From NCBI GenBank assembly GCA_002482965.1, contig DLGZ01000027.1:1-64000 (forward strand): a stretch of DNA of 64,000 nucleotides. The letters are read 5' to 3'. Under the pieces are notes generated by a model. That model ran no database searches. It saw only the letters and a list, made by a program, of their open reading frames with translations, and was not told the DNA's origin. This DNA comes from Verrucomicrobiaceae bacterium UBA7681 (GTDB lineage Bacteria; Verrucomicrobiota; Verrucomicrobiia; Verrucomicrobiales; Verrucomicrobiaceae). The first letter of the stretch is position 1, and every line of letters begins with the position of its first letter. The translations under genes and the position numbers were made by a program. Shown in pieces: positions 41,974 through 49,900 of this stretch.

Positions 41974-42903
41974 ATGCCGCGCGTGAAACAGGCATTTGTA
42001 TTGGGAGCAGGCATTGGAGAGAGGCTGAAACCGTTGACGGAGCAGCTTCCGAAGCCGCTGGTGCCGGTGTTTCACCGGCCGCTCATCACCTATGCGTTTG
42101 ATCACCTGATGGCGGCGGGTGTGTCACGTCTGGTGGTGAACACCCACCACATCCCTGAGGCGTATGCCAAGGCCTTTCCGGATCAAAGCTACAAGGGTAC
42201 GCCGATCCAGTTCCGCAACGAAAGCCCGGTGCGGCTTGAAACCGCCGGAGGCATTTCCAACGTGCGTGATCTGCTCGGCAACGAACCTTTTCTTGTCTAC
42301 AACGGCGACATCCTGACCGACCTGCCCCTGAAGCCGCTGCTCACCGAGCATCGTGAAAACGGCAATCTCATCACCCTGGTCCTCCGCAGTCATGGGCCGT
42401 CCTTGCACATCGCTTTTGATCCCCGGCGGGGACTTGTAACCGACATCCGCAACAAGCTCGGCACAGGTGACGAAGGGAAATACCTCTTCACAGGCATTTA
42501 CGCCTGCGATCCGGCCATTCACGACTGGATCACGCCCGGCAAGGTCGAGTCCGTCATTCCCATCTTCCTCAACATGATCCGCGCCGGGGCAAAGCTCGGT
42601 GCCGTGGTGATTGACGAAGGCAGTTGGTGGGATCTGGGCAGTCGCACGGCCTATTTATCCGCGCATTCGGCCCTGAACGGCATGTATGGCCCGGCGATTG
42701 ATCCAGCGGCGCACATCGAGGCCGGAGCTATGCTGCGAGGTATCAATGTCATCGGTGCTGGGGCCGTGATTGAAGCTGGTGTCCAGATGGAGGACAGCAT
42801 TATCTGGCCTGGCGGCCACGTGCAGGCCGGTTCGGTGTTGAAGCGCTGCATCGTCCGCAGCGGTATCACGGCGGCGGGGAACGCTGAAGACGTCGATTTT
42901 TAG
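41974..42903 (+). CDS. MurU-like sugar-phosphate nucleotidyltransferase
   Basis: A 309-residue NTP transferase. The nucleotide-binding N-terminus is FVLGAGIGERLKPLTEQLPK; YNGDI holds the catalytic-metal Asp, and WWDLGSRTAYL follows. After about residue 235 come left-handed beta-helix hexapeptide repeats (AAHIEAGAMLRG, VIGAGAVIEAGVQ), absent from Pseudomonas MurU (about 220 residues) and more like mannose-1-phosphate guanylyltransferases. The next gene encodes an AmgK-like sugar kinase, the partner of MurU in the recycling route MurNAc to MurNAc-1-P to UDP-MurNAc. The pairing favours a MurU role; GDP-mannose synthesis remains possible. Confidence 0.7.
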   Translation: MPRVKQAFVLGAGIGERLKPLTEQLPKPLVPVFHRPLITYAFDHLMAAGVSRLVVNTHHIPEAYAKAFPDQSYKGTPIQFRNESPVRLETAGGISNVRDLLGNEPFLVYNGDILTDLPLKPLLTEHRENGNLITLVLRSHGPSLHIAFDPRRGLVTDIRNKLGTGDEGKYLFTGIYACDPAIHDWITPGKVESVIPIFLNMIRAGAKLGAVVIDEGSWWDLGSRTAYLSAHSALNGMYGPAIDPAAHIEAGAMLRGINVIGAGAVIEAGVQMEDSIIWPGGHVQAGSVLKRCIVRSGITAAGNAEDVDF

Positions 42904-42939
42904 GCGGTCGTGGCTTAGCGTTGGACATACTTCGTTTCG

Positions 42940-42951
42940 CATTCGTCATTC
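42940..42951. repeat. Copy of the CATTCGTCATTC interspersed repeat
   Basis: CATTCGTCATTC lies between the MurU-like and AmgK-like genes, 15 bases before the AmgK start. Read in frame with AmgK it gives FAFVIPHF, like other copies at 9698-9808 and 39783-39806. It is not part of the AmgK domain. Confidence 0.4.
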
Positions 42952-42965
42952 CACATTTCCCAACC

Positions 42966-43955
42966 ATGCTCCCAGAACACGAGGCTTTGCTCATCTTCAC
43001 CCGCAAACAGTTCCCTGAACTGAACGGCACGCCGTGCGAAGTTGAGGTGATCCTCAAGGGTGCCTCCGACCGCCATTTCTATCGCCTTAAGTGGCAGGCT
43101 GATCGCGCGCCAATGATCCTCATGGTTTACACCCTGGCGCGTCGGGACAATCCGAAGTTCGTCCCCGCCACCTACCGGCTGAGGAAAATCGGGGCAAATG
43201 TGCCGGAGGTGTATGCCTTTGATGAACAGAGTCTGTGCGTCTGGCTGGAGGATCTGGGGCGCATCGACCTGCAGTCCTTCAACGACCACCCTTGGGACCG
43301 GCGCCTGCCTCTATATCAGGCCACTCTACGTGAGGCGGCCAAGTTTCATGGCGTCGGCGAAAATGCCCTGACGCCGGTGGATATCAACGAACTCGAACCC
43401 GGCTTTGATGAGGCGCTCTACGAATGGGAGCAGGGCTACTTCTTGGAACATTATGTGCGTGGCCACCTAGGGCGCGAGATTTCCAATGCCGAGTTCAATG
43501 CCGCGCATGAAACGCTCAGGCAGCTCCGACGCCGTCTGTCCCGACTTCAGCGCTGTCTGGTGCATCGGGATTTTCAAAGCCAGAACGTGCTCATTCGCGG
43601 TGAGGACGCTTGGTTGGTCGATTACCAGGGCCTGCGCCTCGGCCTCGCCGAATACGATCTCGCCTCGTTGCTCTACGACCCGTATGTGAATCTCACGAGG
43701 ACGGAGCGCTCTTGCCTGCTGCGCTACTATGCGGATCATCGTGGTCTGGAGTTCCATGACGTGCGGGAAGTGTTTTATCTCTGCGCCGCCCAGCGGCTCA
43801 TGCAAGCGCTCGGGGCGTATGCCAATCTCAGCCGCAATCTCGGCAAACCACACTACGAGCAGCACATCCCAGCTGCAGTGTCGAATCTGGCCGAAGTCTG
43901 CGCCGAAGGGCAGGGGCTGCACGAACTGCGCATGTTTTTCGCCGGCGGCCTGTGA
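42966..43955 (+). CDS. AmgK-like aminoglycoside-phosphotransferase-fold sugar kinase
   Basis: A 329-residue APH-fold kinase. Its core motifs are CLVHRDFQSQNVLI (the H-x-D-x-x-x-x-N catalytic loop) and LVDYQGLRLGLAEYDLASLL (metal-binding Asp); the N-lobe has VILKGASDRHFYRL. AmgK phosphorylates the anomeric carbon of MurNAc/GlcNAc in the MurU pathway. The start at 42966 is chosen because the upstream start at 42921 only adds the interspersed-repeat leader. It lies 62 bp after the MurU-like gene on the same strand, the usual amgK-murU pairing but in the reverse order. Identity as a kinase is firm; the sugar is inferred. Confidence 0.75.
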   Translation: MLPEHEALLIFTRKQFPELNGTPCEVEVILKGASDRHFYRLKWQADRAPMILMVYTLARRDNPKFVPATYRLRKIGANVPEVYAFDEQSLCVWLEDLGRIDLQSFNDHPWDRRLPLYQATLREAAKFHGVGENALTPVDINELEPGFDEALYEWEQGYFLEHYVRGHLGREISNAEFNAAHETLRQLRRRLSRLQRCLVHRDFQSQNVLIRGEDAWLVDYQGLRLGLAEYDLASLLYDPYVNLTRTERSCLLRYYADHRGLEFHDVREVFYLCAAQRLMQALGAYANLSRNLGKPHYEQHIPAAVSNLAEVCAEGQGLHELRMFFAGGL

Positions 43956-44079
43956 TCCATTGGCCCGAGTGGTCGCCCTGGAAATCTAATATTAAAGGGG
44001 CATGAGGAAGGACAAACGCGAAATCGCATTGCTCTCACCTGCGGGATAGGCTCTAAATGGCGCACCCCCAACCCTTCAC

Positions 44080-44988
44080 ATGTCCGAAACTGCCGCAGCC
44101 ACGCCGACCACCGCGCCCAGCAAGCGTCGCGTTTTCGCGTCCCGTTTGTTCAGCACCCTGCTGCTTTGGTCACTGCTTGCGGTGGCCTTTTTGGAATGGC
44201 AGAACAACTGGCTGATCATTGCGATCACCGGTTTCTTTGGCGTTGCGGGTGCCGTCGAGTATTTCCGGCTGCTGCGCAATGACCCGCATGCGCGCTCCTT
44301 CAATGCGCTCGGCTTTGTCATCTGCATCACTTACTGGGTCGCGGTGCTCTGGTACACCACCACCCGACATAAAGCGCCGCCCATGGAGTTCGACCTCGCG
44401 GCGCTCACCGCCAGTGTGCACGGCTCTTTCATCCTCTGCTACCGCCATCAGCTCGAAGGCGCGTCCACGCTGCAGCGCATTTTCAACACCGTCTTTGGCA
44501 CTGTGTACACCGTCATTTTCTTCGGCTTCATGGTGCGGCTCATGTACTTTCATGCGGATGGCAAGGGCATCACCGACATCTTCCTCGTGCTCTTCCTCAT
44601 CATGGTCACGAAATTCAGCGACATGGGCGCATATGTTGTGGGCGTGCTATTTGGGAAGCACAAAATGATTCCGCACATCAGCCCCGCGAAATCGTGGGAG
44701 GGCTTTGTTGGTGCCTTCATTGGTTCGTTTGGTGCCGCCGCTGTGCTGCTGGCCACCATCCCAGAAAAACTCGCTCCTCTCACTTGGATGCACGGCATGA
44801 TCCTCGCCCCGGTGCTTTGCGCGACGGCTGTCACCGGGGATCTGGCTGAATCCGTGCTCAAACGCTGCGTCGCCATCAAGGACAGCGGCCAGGCGCTCCC
44901 CGGCATCGGGGGCATCCTTGACCTCACCGACAGCCTGCTTTTCACCGCGCCGGTGTTTTATTTTTACTTGTCCGCCATCGCACGATAA
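44080..44988 (+). CDS. cdsA: Phosphatidate cytidylyltransferase
   Basis: A 302-residue membrane enzyme that makes CDP-diacylglycerol from CTP and phosphatidate for phospholipid synthesis. About eight hydrophobic helices are seen. The family signature near the C-terminus reads SVLKRCVAIKDSGQALPGIGG followed by ILDLTDSL; the usual His and Arg of the PGHGG...DR form are replaced by Ile and Leu. SPAKSWEGFVGA earlier is also characteristic. The 124-bp gap before it has no gene. dxr starts 19 bases downstream, so cdsA-dxr form an operon as in many bacteria, here without uppS or rseP. Confidence 0.85.
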   Translation: MSETAAATPTTAPSKRRVFASRLFSTLLLWSLLAVAFLEWQNNWLIIAITGFFGVAGAVEYFRLLRNDPHARSFNALGFVICITYWVAVLWYTTTRHKAPPMEFDLAALTASVHGSFILCYRHQLEGASTLQRIFNTVFGTVYTVIFFGFMVRLMYFHADGKGITDIFLVLFLIMVTKFSDMGAYVVGVLFGKHKMIPHISPAKSWEGFVGAFIGSFGAAAVLLATIPEKLAPLTWMHGMILAPVLCATAVTGDLAESVLKRCVAIKDSGQALPGIGGILDLTDSLLFTAPVFYFYLSAIAR

Positions 44989-45007
44989 GGCAAAGCAAGC
45001 ATTCGTG

Positions 45008-46150
45008 ATGCGCAAAGTTCTCCTCCTCGGCTCCACCGGCTCCATTGGCACCAGTGCCCTCAAAGTTGCGCGCGACATTCCCGACCGCATGCAGATCGTC
45101 GGCCTGGCCGCGAACTGCAGTGTCGAGGCGCTCGTGGAGCAGGTCCGCGAGACCGGCGTGAAGCAGGTGGCGCTGACCGATGCTGCCGCGGCGGCAAAAG
45201 CACGTGCTCTGCTGCCTGCGGATGTTGTGCTGCACACGGGCAAGCAGGGATTGGTCGATCTCGTGAACGAATCTGACGCCGACATGGTGCTCGTTGCCAT
45301 CGTCGGCACCGCCGGCCTTGCGCCCGCGCTCGCCGCCATTGAGCGCGGCATGCATCTCGCCGTGGCCAGCAAGGAAATCCTCGTCATGGCCGGCGAAGCC
45401 GTCACCGAAGCCGCGAAACGCAAAGGCGTGAACATTCTGCCCGTGGACAGCGAGCACAACGCCATCTTCCAGTGCCTCGAAGGCCACCGGCACAGCAGCG
45501 TCCAGCGCATCCTGCTCACCGCCAGCGGGGGCCCCTTTCGCACGCTGCCTGCGGATCAACTTCCCGGCGTCACCTTAGCCCAGGCGCTGAAGCATCCCAC
45601 CTGGACCATGGGCCGCAAGATCACCATCGACAGCGCGACCCTCTTCAACAAGGGCCTCGAAATGATCGAGGCGAAGTGGCTCTTCGACGTGCCGATGGAC
45701 AAAATTGAAGTCGTCGTGCACCCGCAAAGCATCGTCCACAGCATGGTCGAATTTGCCGACCACAGCGTCATTGCCCAGCTCAGCCACAGCGACATGTGCT
45801 TCCCGATCCAATACGCAGTGACCTGGCCCGACCGCGTGACGAACAACCTGAAGCCGCTCGATTTTGCCAAAGTTGGCGCGTTGCATTTCGAAGCGCCACG
45901 CGTGGACGATTTCCCTGCACTCAATCTGGCCCGTCACGCCGGCACCGTCGGCGGCACCCTCCCCGCCGTTCTCAACGCCGCCAACGAAGTCGCCGTCGAG
46001 GCCTTCCTCAATGGGAGAATCCCATTCCCTGGCATCTGGCAGACGGTAGAGCGCGTCATGACGGCGCATCAGGTGGCAGAGCATCCAGATCTCGGGACGC
46101 TCATCGAGGCGGATGCGTGGGCGCGGTGTAAAGCTGCCGAGTTGATCTAA
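45008..46150 (+). CDS. dxr: 1-deoxy-D-xylulose 5-phosphate reductoisomerase
   Basis: A 380-residue enzyme of the MEP isoprenoid pathway, converting DXP to MEP with NADPH. Motifs: LLGSTGSIGTSAL at the N-terminus (dinucleotide binding), SKEILVMAG, PVDSEHNAIFQCL with the metal-binding D-S-E, ASGGPF, and HPTWTMGRKITIDSATLFNKG with further metal ligands, then QSIVHSMVEF. Full length for the family. The start at 45008 is the Met directly before KVLLLGSTG; a longer frame from 44918 overlaps the cdsA C-terminus and is a readthrough artefact. It follows cdsA in an operon. Confidence 0.95.
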   Translation: MRKVLLLGSTGSIGTSALKVARDIPDRMQIVGLAANCSVEALVEQVRETGVKQVALTDAAAAAKARALLPADVVLHTGKQGLVDLVNESDADMVLVAIVGTAGLAPALAAIERGMHLAVASKEILVMAGEAVTEAAKRKGVNILPVDSEHNAIFQCLEGHRHSSVQRILLTASGGPFRTLPADQLPGVTLAQALKHPTWTMGRKITIDSATLFNKGLEMIEAKWLFDVPMDKIEVVVHPQSIVHSMVEFADHSVIAQLSHSDMCFPIQYAVTWPDRVTNNLKPLDFAKVGALHFEAPRVDDFPALNLARHAGTVGGTLPAVLNAANEVAVEAFLNGRIPFPGIWQTVERVMTAHQVAEHPDLGTLIEADAWARCKAAELI

Positions 46151-46194
46151 ACTGGGGCGCAATTTTGCTCCGTGCCTTGCGTTTAACCGCAAGC

Positions 46195-46836
46195 ATGAAT
46201 CCCTCCCGCATCTTTCTTTTCCTCGCCTTCTCCGGCTTTGCTGCTGCTGCAGATTTGGCTCCGCAGCTCGGCACCTTGGGCGACAAGCTTCTCGAAGAAT
46301 CCTTCGCGGGCACCGAACTGCCCAAGGGATGGGCGTCCAACACCGGCACACTGCACGTGGCGGATGGCACGCTCCTCGCCGCCGAAAAATCCAGCGACAT
46401 GCACATCGGTGCCTTTCGTTTTCGCCTGCCGGTGCAGGACTGTGCCGTGCAGATCGACTTCAAACTCGGTGACGCCCGTATCTTCAATCTAGGTTTTGAC
46501 CCCTCACCGGGGGAACTGAAGAAAAAAGGCCACCTGCTCTCCGTCACCGTCGCCAAAACCGGATGGAGCATCATCGAGCACAACGACAAGGCCAATCCTG
46601 AAAGCAAAACCAAGGTTCACGCCAAGGTGGAGACGGCGTTTGATCCCGCCACGACTTACACACTGATGGTGGAATGCAAAGGCGACAATGTCGTCGCGCA
46701 AATCACTGGGAAAGAACCCCTCAAGGCTGCTGCCGCCGATTTTCACGTCAAAAAAACCGGGCTCGTCTTCCGCGTGGGCGGCAAGGACGGGCAGGAGGTC
46801 GCATTCGACAATGTGAAGGTCTGGGCGTTGAAATAA
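46195..46836 (+). CDS. Secreted DUF1080-like protein
   Basis: A 213-residue protein with a signal peptide (MNPSRIFLFLAFSGFAAA). The mature part resembles the concanavalin-like DUF1080 fold (LLEESFAGTELPKGW, HIGAFRFRLPVQDCAVQIDFKL, TYTLMVECKGDNVVAQI, FDNVKVWALK). It has the typical start 'L-E-x-x-F-x-G' and the end 'F-D-N-V-x-V-W'. Substrate unknown; presumably carbohydrate. It is a second DUF1080-like protein after 5998-6645 but not a close copy. It precedes the alpha-2-macroglobulin by 86 bp. Confidence 0.7.
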   Translation: MNPSRIFLFLAFSGFAAAADLAPQLGTLGDKLLEESFAGTELPKGWASNTGTLHVADGTLLAAEKSSDMHIGAFRFRLPVQDCAVQIDFKLGDARIFNLGFDPSPGELKKKGHLLSVTVAKTGWSIIEHNDKANPESKTKVHAKVETAFDPATTYTLMVECKGDNVVAQITGKEPLKAAAADFHVKKTGLVFRVGGKDGQEVAFDNVKVWALK

Positions 46837-46922
46837 GGTGTTTGGAGGTTTCCAAAAACACTCCAAAAATATCCTCGCCCCTGCGGGCGGCGTGCTACTC
46901 TCAAGGCGAACCACTTTTCGCC

Positions 46923-49900
46923 ATGAAAACTTCTTTCAGCCTTGCGCTGCTGCCAGCCATGACGCTGGCGTTTGCTGCTGCCTCTGCCATCTCCCACGCA
47001 GCTCCGCCCAAAAGCCGAGCTGATGTGAAAACGCCACCTCCACAGGAGTTGCACGCGGACATCACCATCAATCCGGAGGAACTGGCGCCCGATTCGACCA
47101 TTGAAGTCGTGTTTCCAACGCCGATGGTGGCGAAGGATCAGATCGGCAAGAGCGCGGACACTTCGCCATTGGTCGTCATACCGGAATTGACCGGCACTTT
47201 TGAGTGGACGAGCACGCGCAGCGGTCACTATCACCTCACGCAGGCACCGAAGTTCGCCGCCAGCTATGAGTTCAAAGTGCGCACCGGTTTGACCGACCTC
47301 GCCGGCAAACCGCTCGCGGCTGAGAAGCTCGATTCTGTGGAAAGCGCCCGCTTTCGCATCATCGACCAGCATCCACGCTGGTTTGATGACGATGCGCAGA
47401 ATCGCGCTCCGCGTTTTCTCTTCGAGTTCAATGACAGCGTGACGCCTGCGGAGGTCGTCAAGCACATCAAGTTCGTCTCCGAAACATCGCCACAGCCGGT
47501 CGCCGCCAAGATCCGCCACGCCACGGGCAAGGACTTCACTCGCATGGGCACCGAGCCGCAGGCGACCTGGGCGGAAGAGATCTCCAAGGTGAAACCTTCC
47601 GTGGGGGATGATGCCGCTCGTCTCAGCGCCATCATTGTCGAGCCTGAAACACAGCTCTCCATTGGCAAGTGGCGTCTCACCATCGCTGAAACGCTCAGCA
47701 ATACCTCCGGCGTCAATCAGATCGCCACGGGTGACGACATTCAGCTTGGCGAGATCAAGCCGTTCGAAGTGCGTGAGGTCGAGGCGCACACGCCGTTCGA
47801 CAACGACTATTATATCGATGTCGATTTCAACAAGCGTCTCCTGCCGCCGACCAATGATGAAATGACCAAGGAGATGACGGAGGCTTTTGCGCAAAAGCTT
47901 GCGCCATTCGTCACGATCCGCCGCACTTCGCTTGGCCAAAAACTGGCGTCGGTGGTTAACAAGGATGAAGGTCCGATCACGGGTCTCAAGGTCGAGATTC
48001 TCGGCCGCACGCTGCGCTTCACCGGGCCTTTTGAAGTGAACAAGAAGTACGCCGTCACAGTCGATATGGCGATGACATCGGGGGACAATCTGCCGTTGCA
48101 GGCCAACTACAAAAACGAAGTCACCTTCATCCCCAATCCGCCCTATCTTGCCGCGCCGAGCTTCATCAATGCGCAGCTCGCCAAAGGTGCTGCGAATTAC
48201 GAATTCAGCGCCGCAAACGTGAGCCAGGTGCGTGTGCGCGCGAAGCGCCTCAACGGCCCTGAATTGCTTAAAGCCCTTGATGACTACCGTGCCTACCGCT
48301 CGGCCTACTACGGCAACGATAAACAAAAGGCCGCCTACAAGATGCAGTCCATTGATGCCTACCCTGGCACGCAGGTGTTTGACCGCAGCTTTCCGGTGAC
48401 AAAGCCGCTCGACCACAGCGAAATCCTGAAGCTGAACTGGCGTGAAGTTCTCGGAGATTTTCCCGCTGCGCCGCTGTTCATCGAGCTCGAAGGCACTGCC
48501 GCCGCAGGACTCAAACAGAAAGGTGTCGTCACCCAGACGCTCGTGCAGTTCACCGATCTGGGCATCATGCAGAAAAGCAATGGCCGCGAGTCGATGGTCT
48601 TCGTGACTTCGCTGGAAACTGGAAGGCCAGTTCCTGGCGTGCGCCTCACCCTCGTCGATGCCGATTTGAAACTCATCGGCTATGGTGACACAGACGCCAG
48701 TGGCATCGCTACAGCACCCGGAGCCACGCCTGCGTTTGTGCTCGCTGAAAAAAATGGCGACTGCGCTGTCATCGAGTGCAGCGACAGCGGCATCAGCGTT
48801 CCCTACGACATCTCGCAGGCTTATGAAAACGTCTGGAAGCCGCAACGGCGCACGTTTGTTTTCTCCGACCGCCCACTCTACAAGCCCGGCGACACGGCGC
48901 ATTTCAAGGCACACACCCGCCTGCTTGTCGGCGATGATTTGAGCCTTGATCAAGCACCCGCGCAGGGGCGTCTCGTGATCCGCGATCCGCGTTACCGCAT
49001 TGTGATCGACAAGCCAGTCACGTTCACCGCGAATGGTGCTTGGGCGGATGATGTGGTGCTGCCGACCGGCCCCGCAGGCTGGTATGATCTGTCGATCAAT
49101 CTCAAGGCGGCCAATCCGAACAGTCAGAGTGATGACGGTGGCAGCATGACCTTCCGCATTGACGACTACAAGCCGAATACCTTTGAGGTTAAGCTCGACA
49201 CCAAAGTGATCAAGTTTCAGCCTGATCGCATCCACCTGCCGCTCAGTGCGAACTACTACATGGGCAAGGCTCTCTCCGTTGCCAAGGTGCAGTGGAGTGC
49301 TAACTCGCAGCGCGACTACGAAGCGCCGGAGGCTTACAAACGCTACCATTTCGGTGAAGCGGATGCCTGGGCACACTACGCCCAGGATCGCGATGCCGAT
49401 GGCGACTACGCCGGCCATGGCAATGATGATGTGGAAAACGAGTGGTTCGTGAATGGCAATCTCTTCCTGGCGGAAGACGGCACTGCCACACTCGAAATGC
49501 CGCAGCCGCCGCCAGACCGTGCCGCGCTGCCTCAGCGCGTGCGTGTGAATGCGGAAGTCACCGACATCAACGAACAGACCATCAGCTCCTCGGCTGAGTT
49601 TGAAGTGCCCGGCGCGGATTTCCTGCTCGGCCTCAAAGGTCCCGATTATTTCGGCAGCGCTGGCAAAGCACTGCAACTTGAAGTCGTAGCGATTGATTCC
49701 AAAGGCGCACCCGCTGCAGGTAACGTGCACGTCGAATTCAAAGTCGAACGCCAGGAATACCACACACTCAAAATTGCCACTGCTGGCGGCGGATCGACAA
49801 CCAAGGATCAGGTCATTCTGCGTGAGGAATTGAAGCAGAGTTTGGATTTGAAGACTGCTACCGCAGGCTCGGCTCCCTCGGTCACCGTTCCATTCACTCC

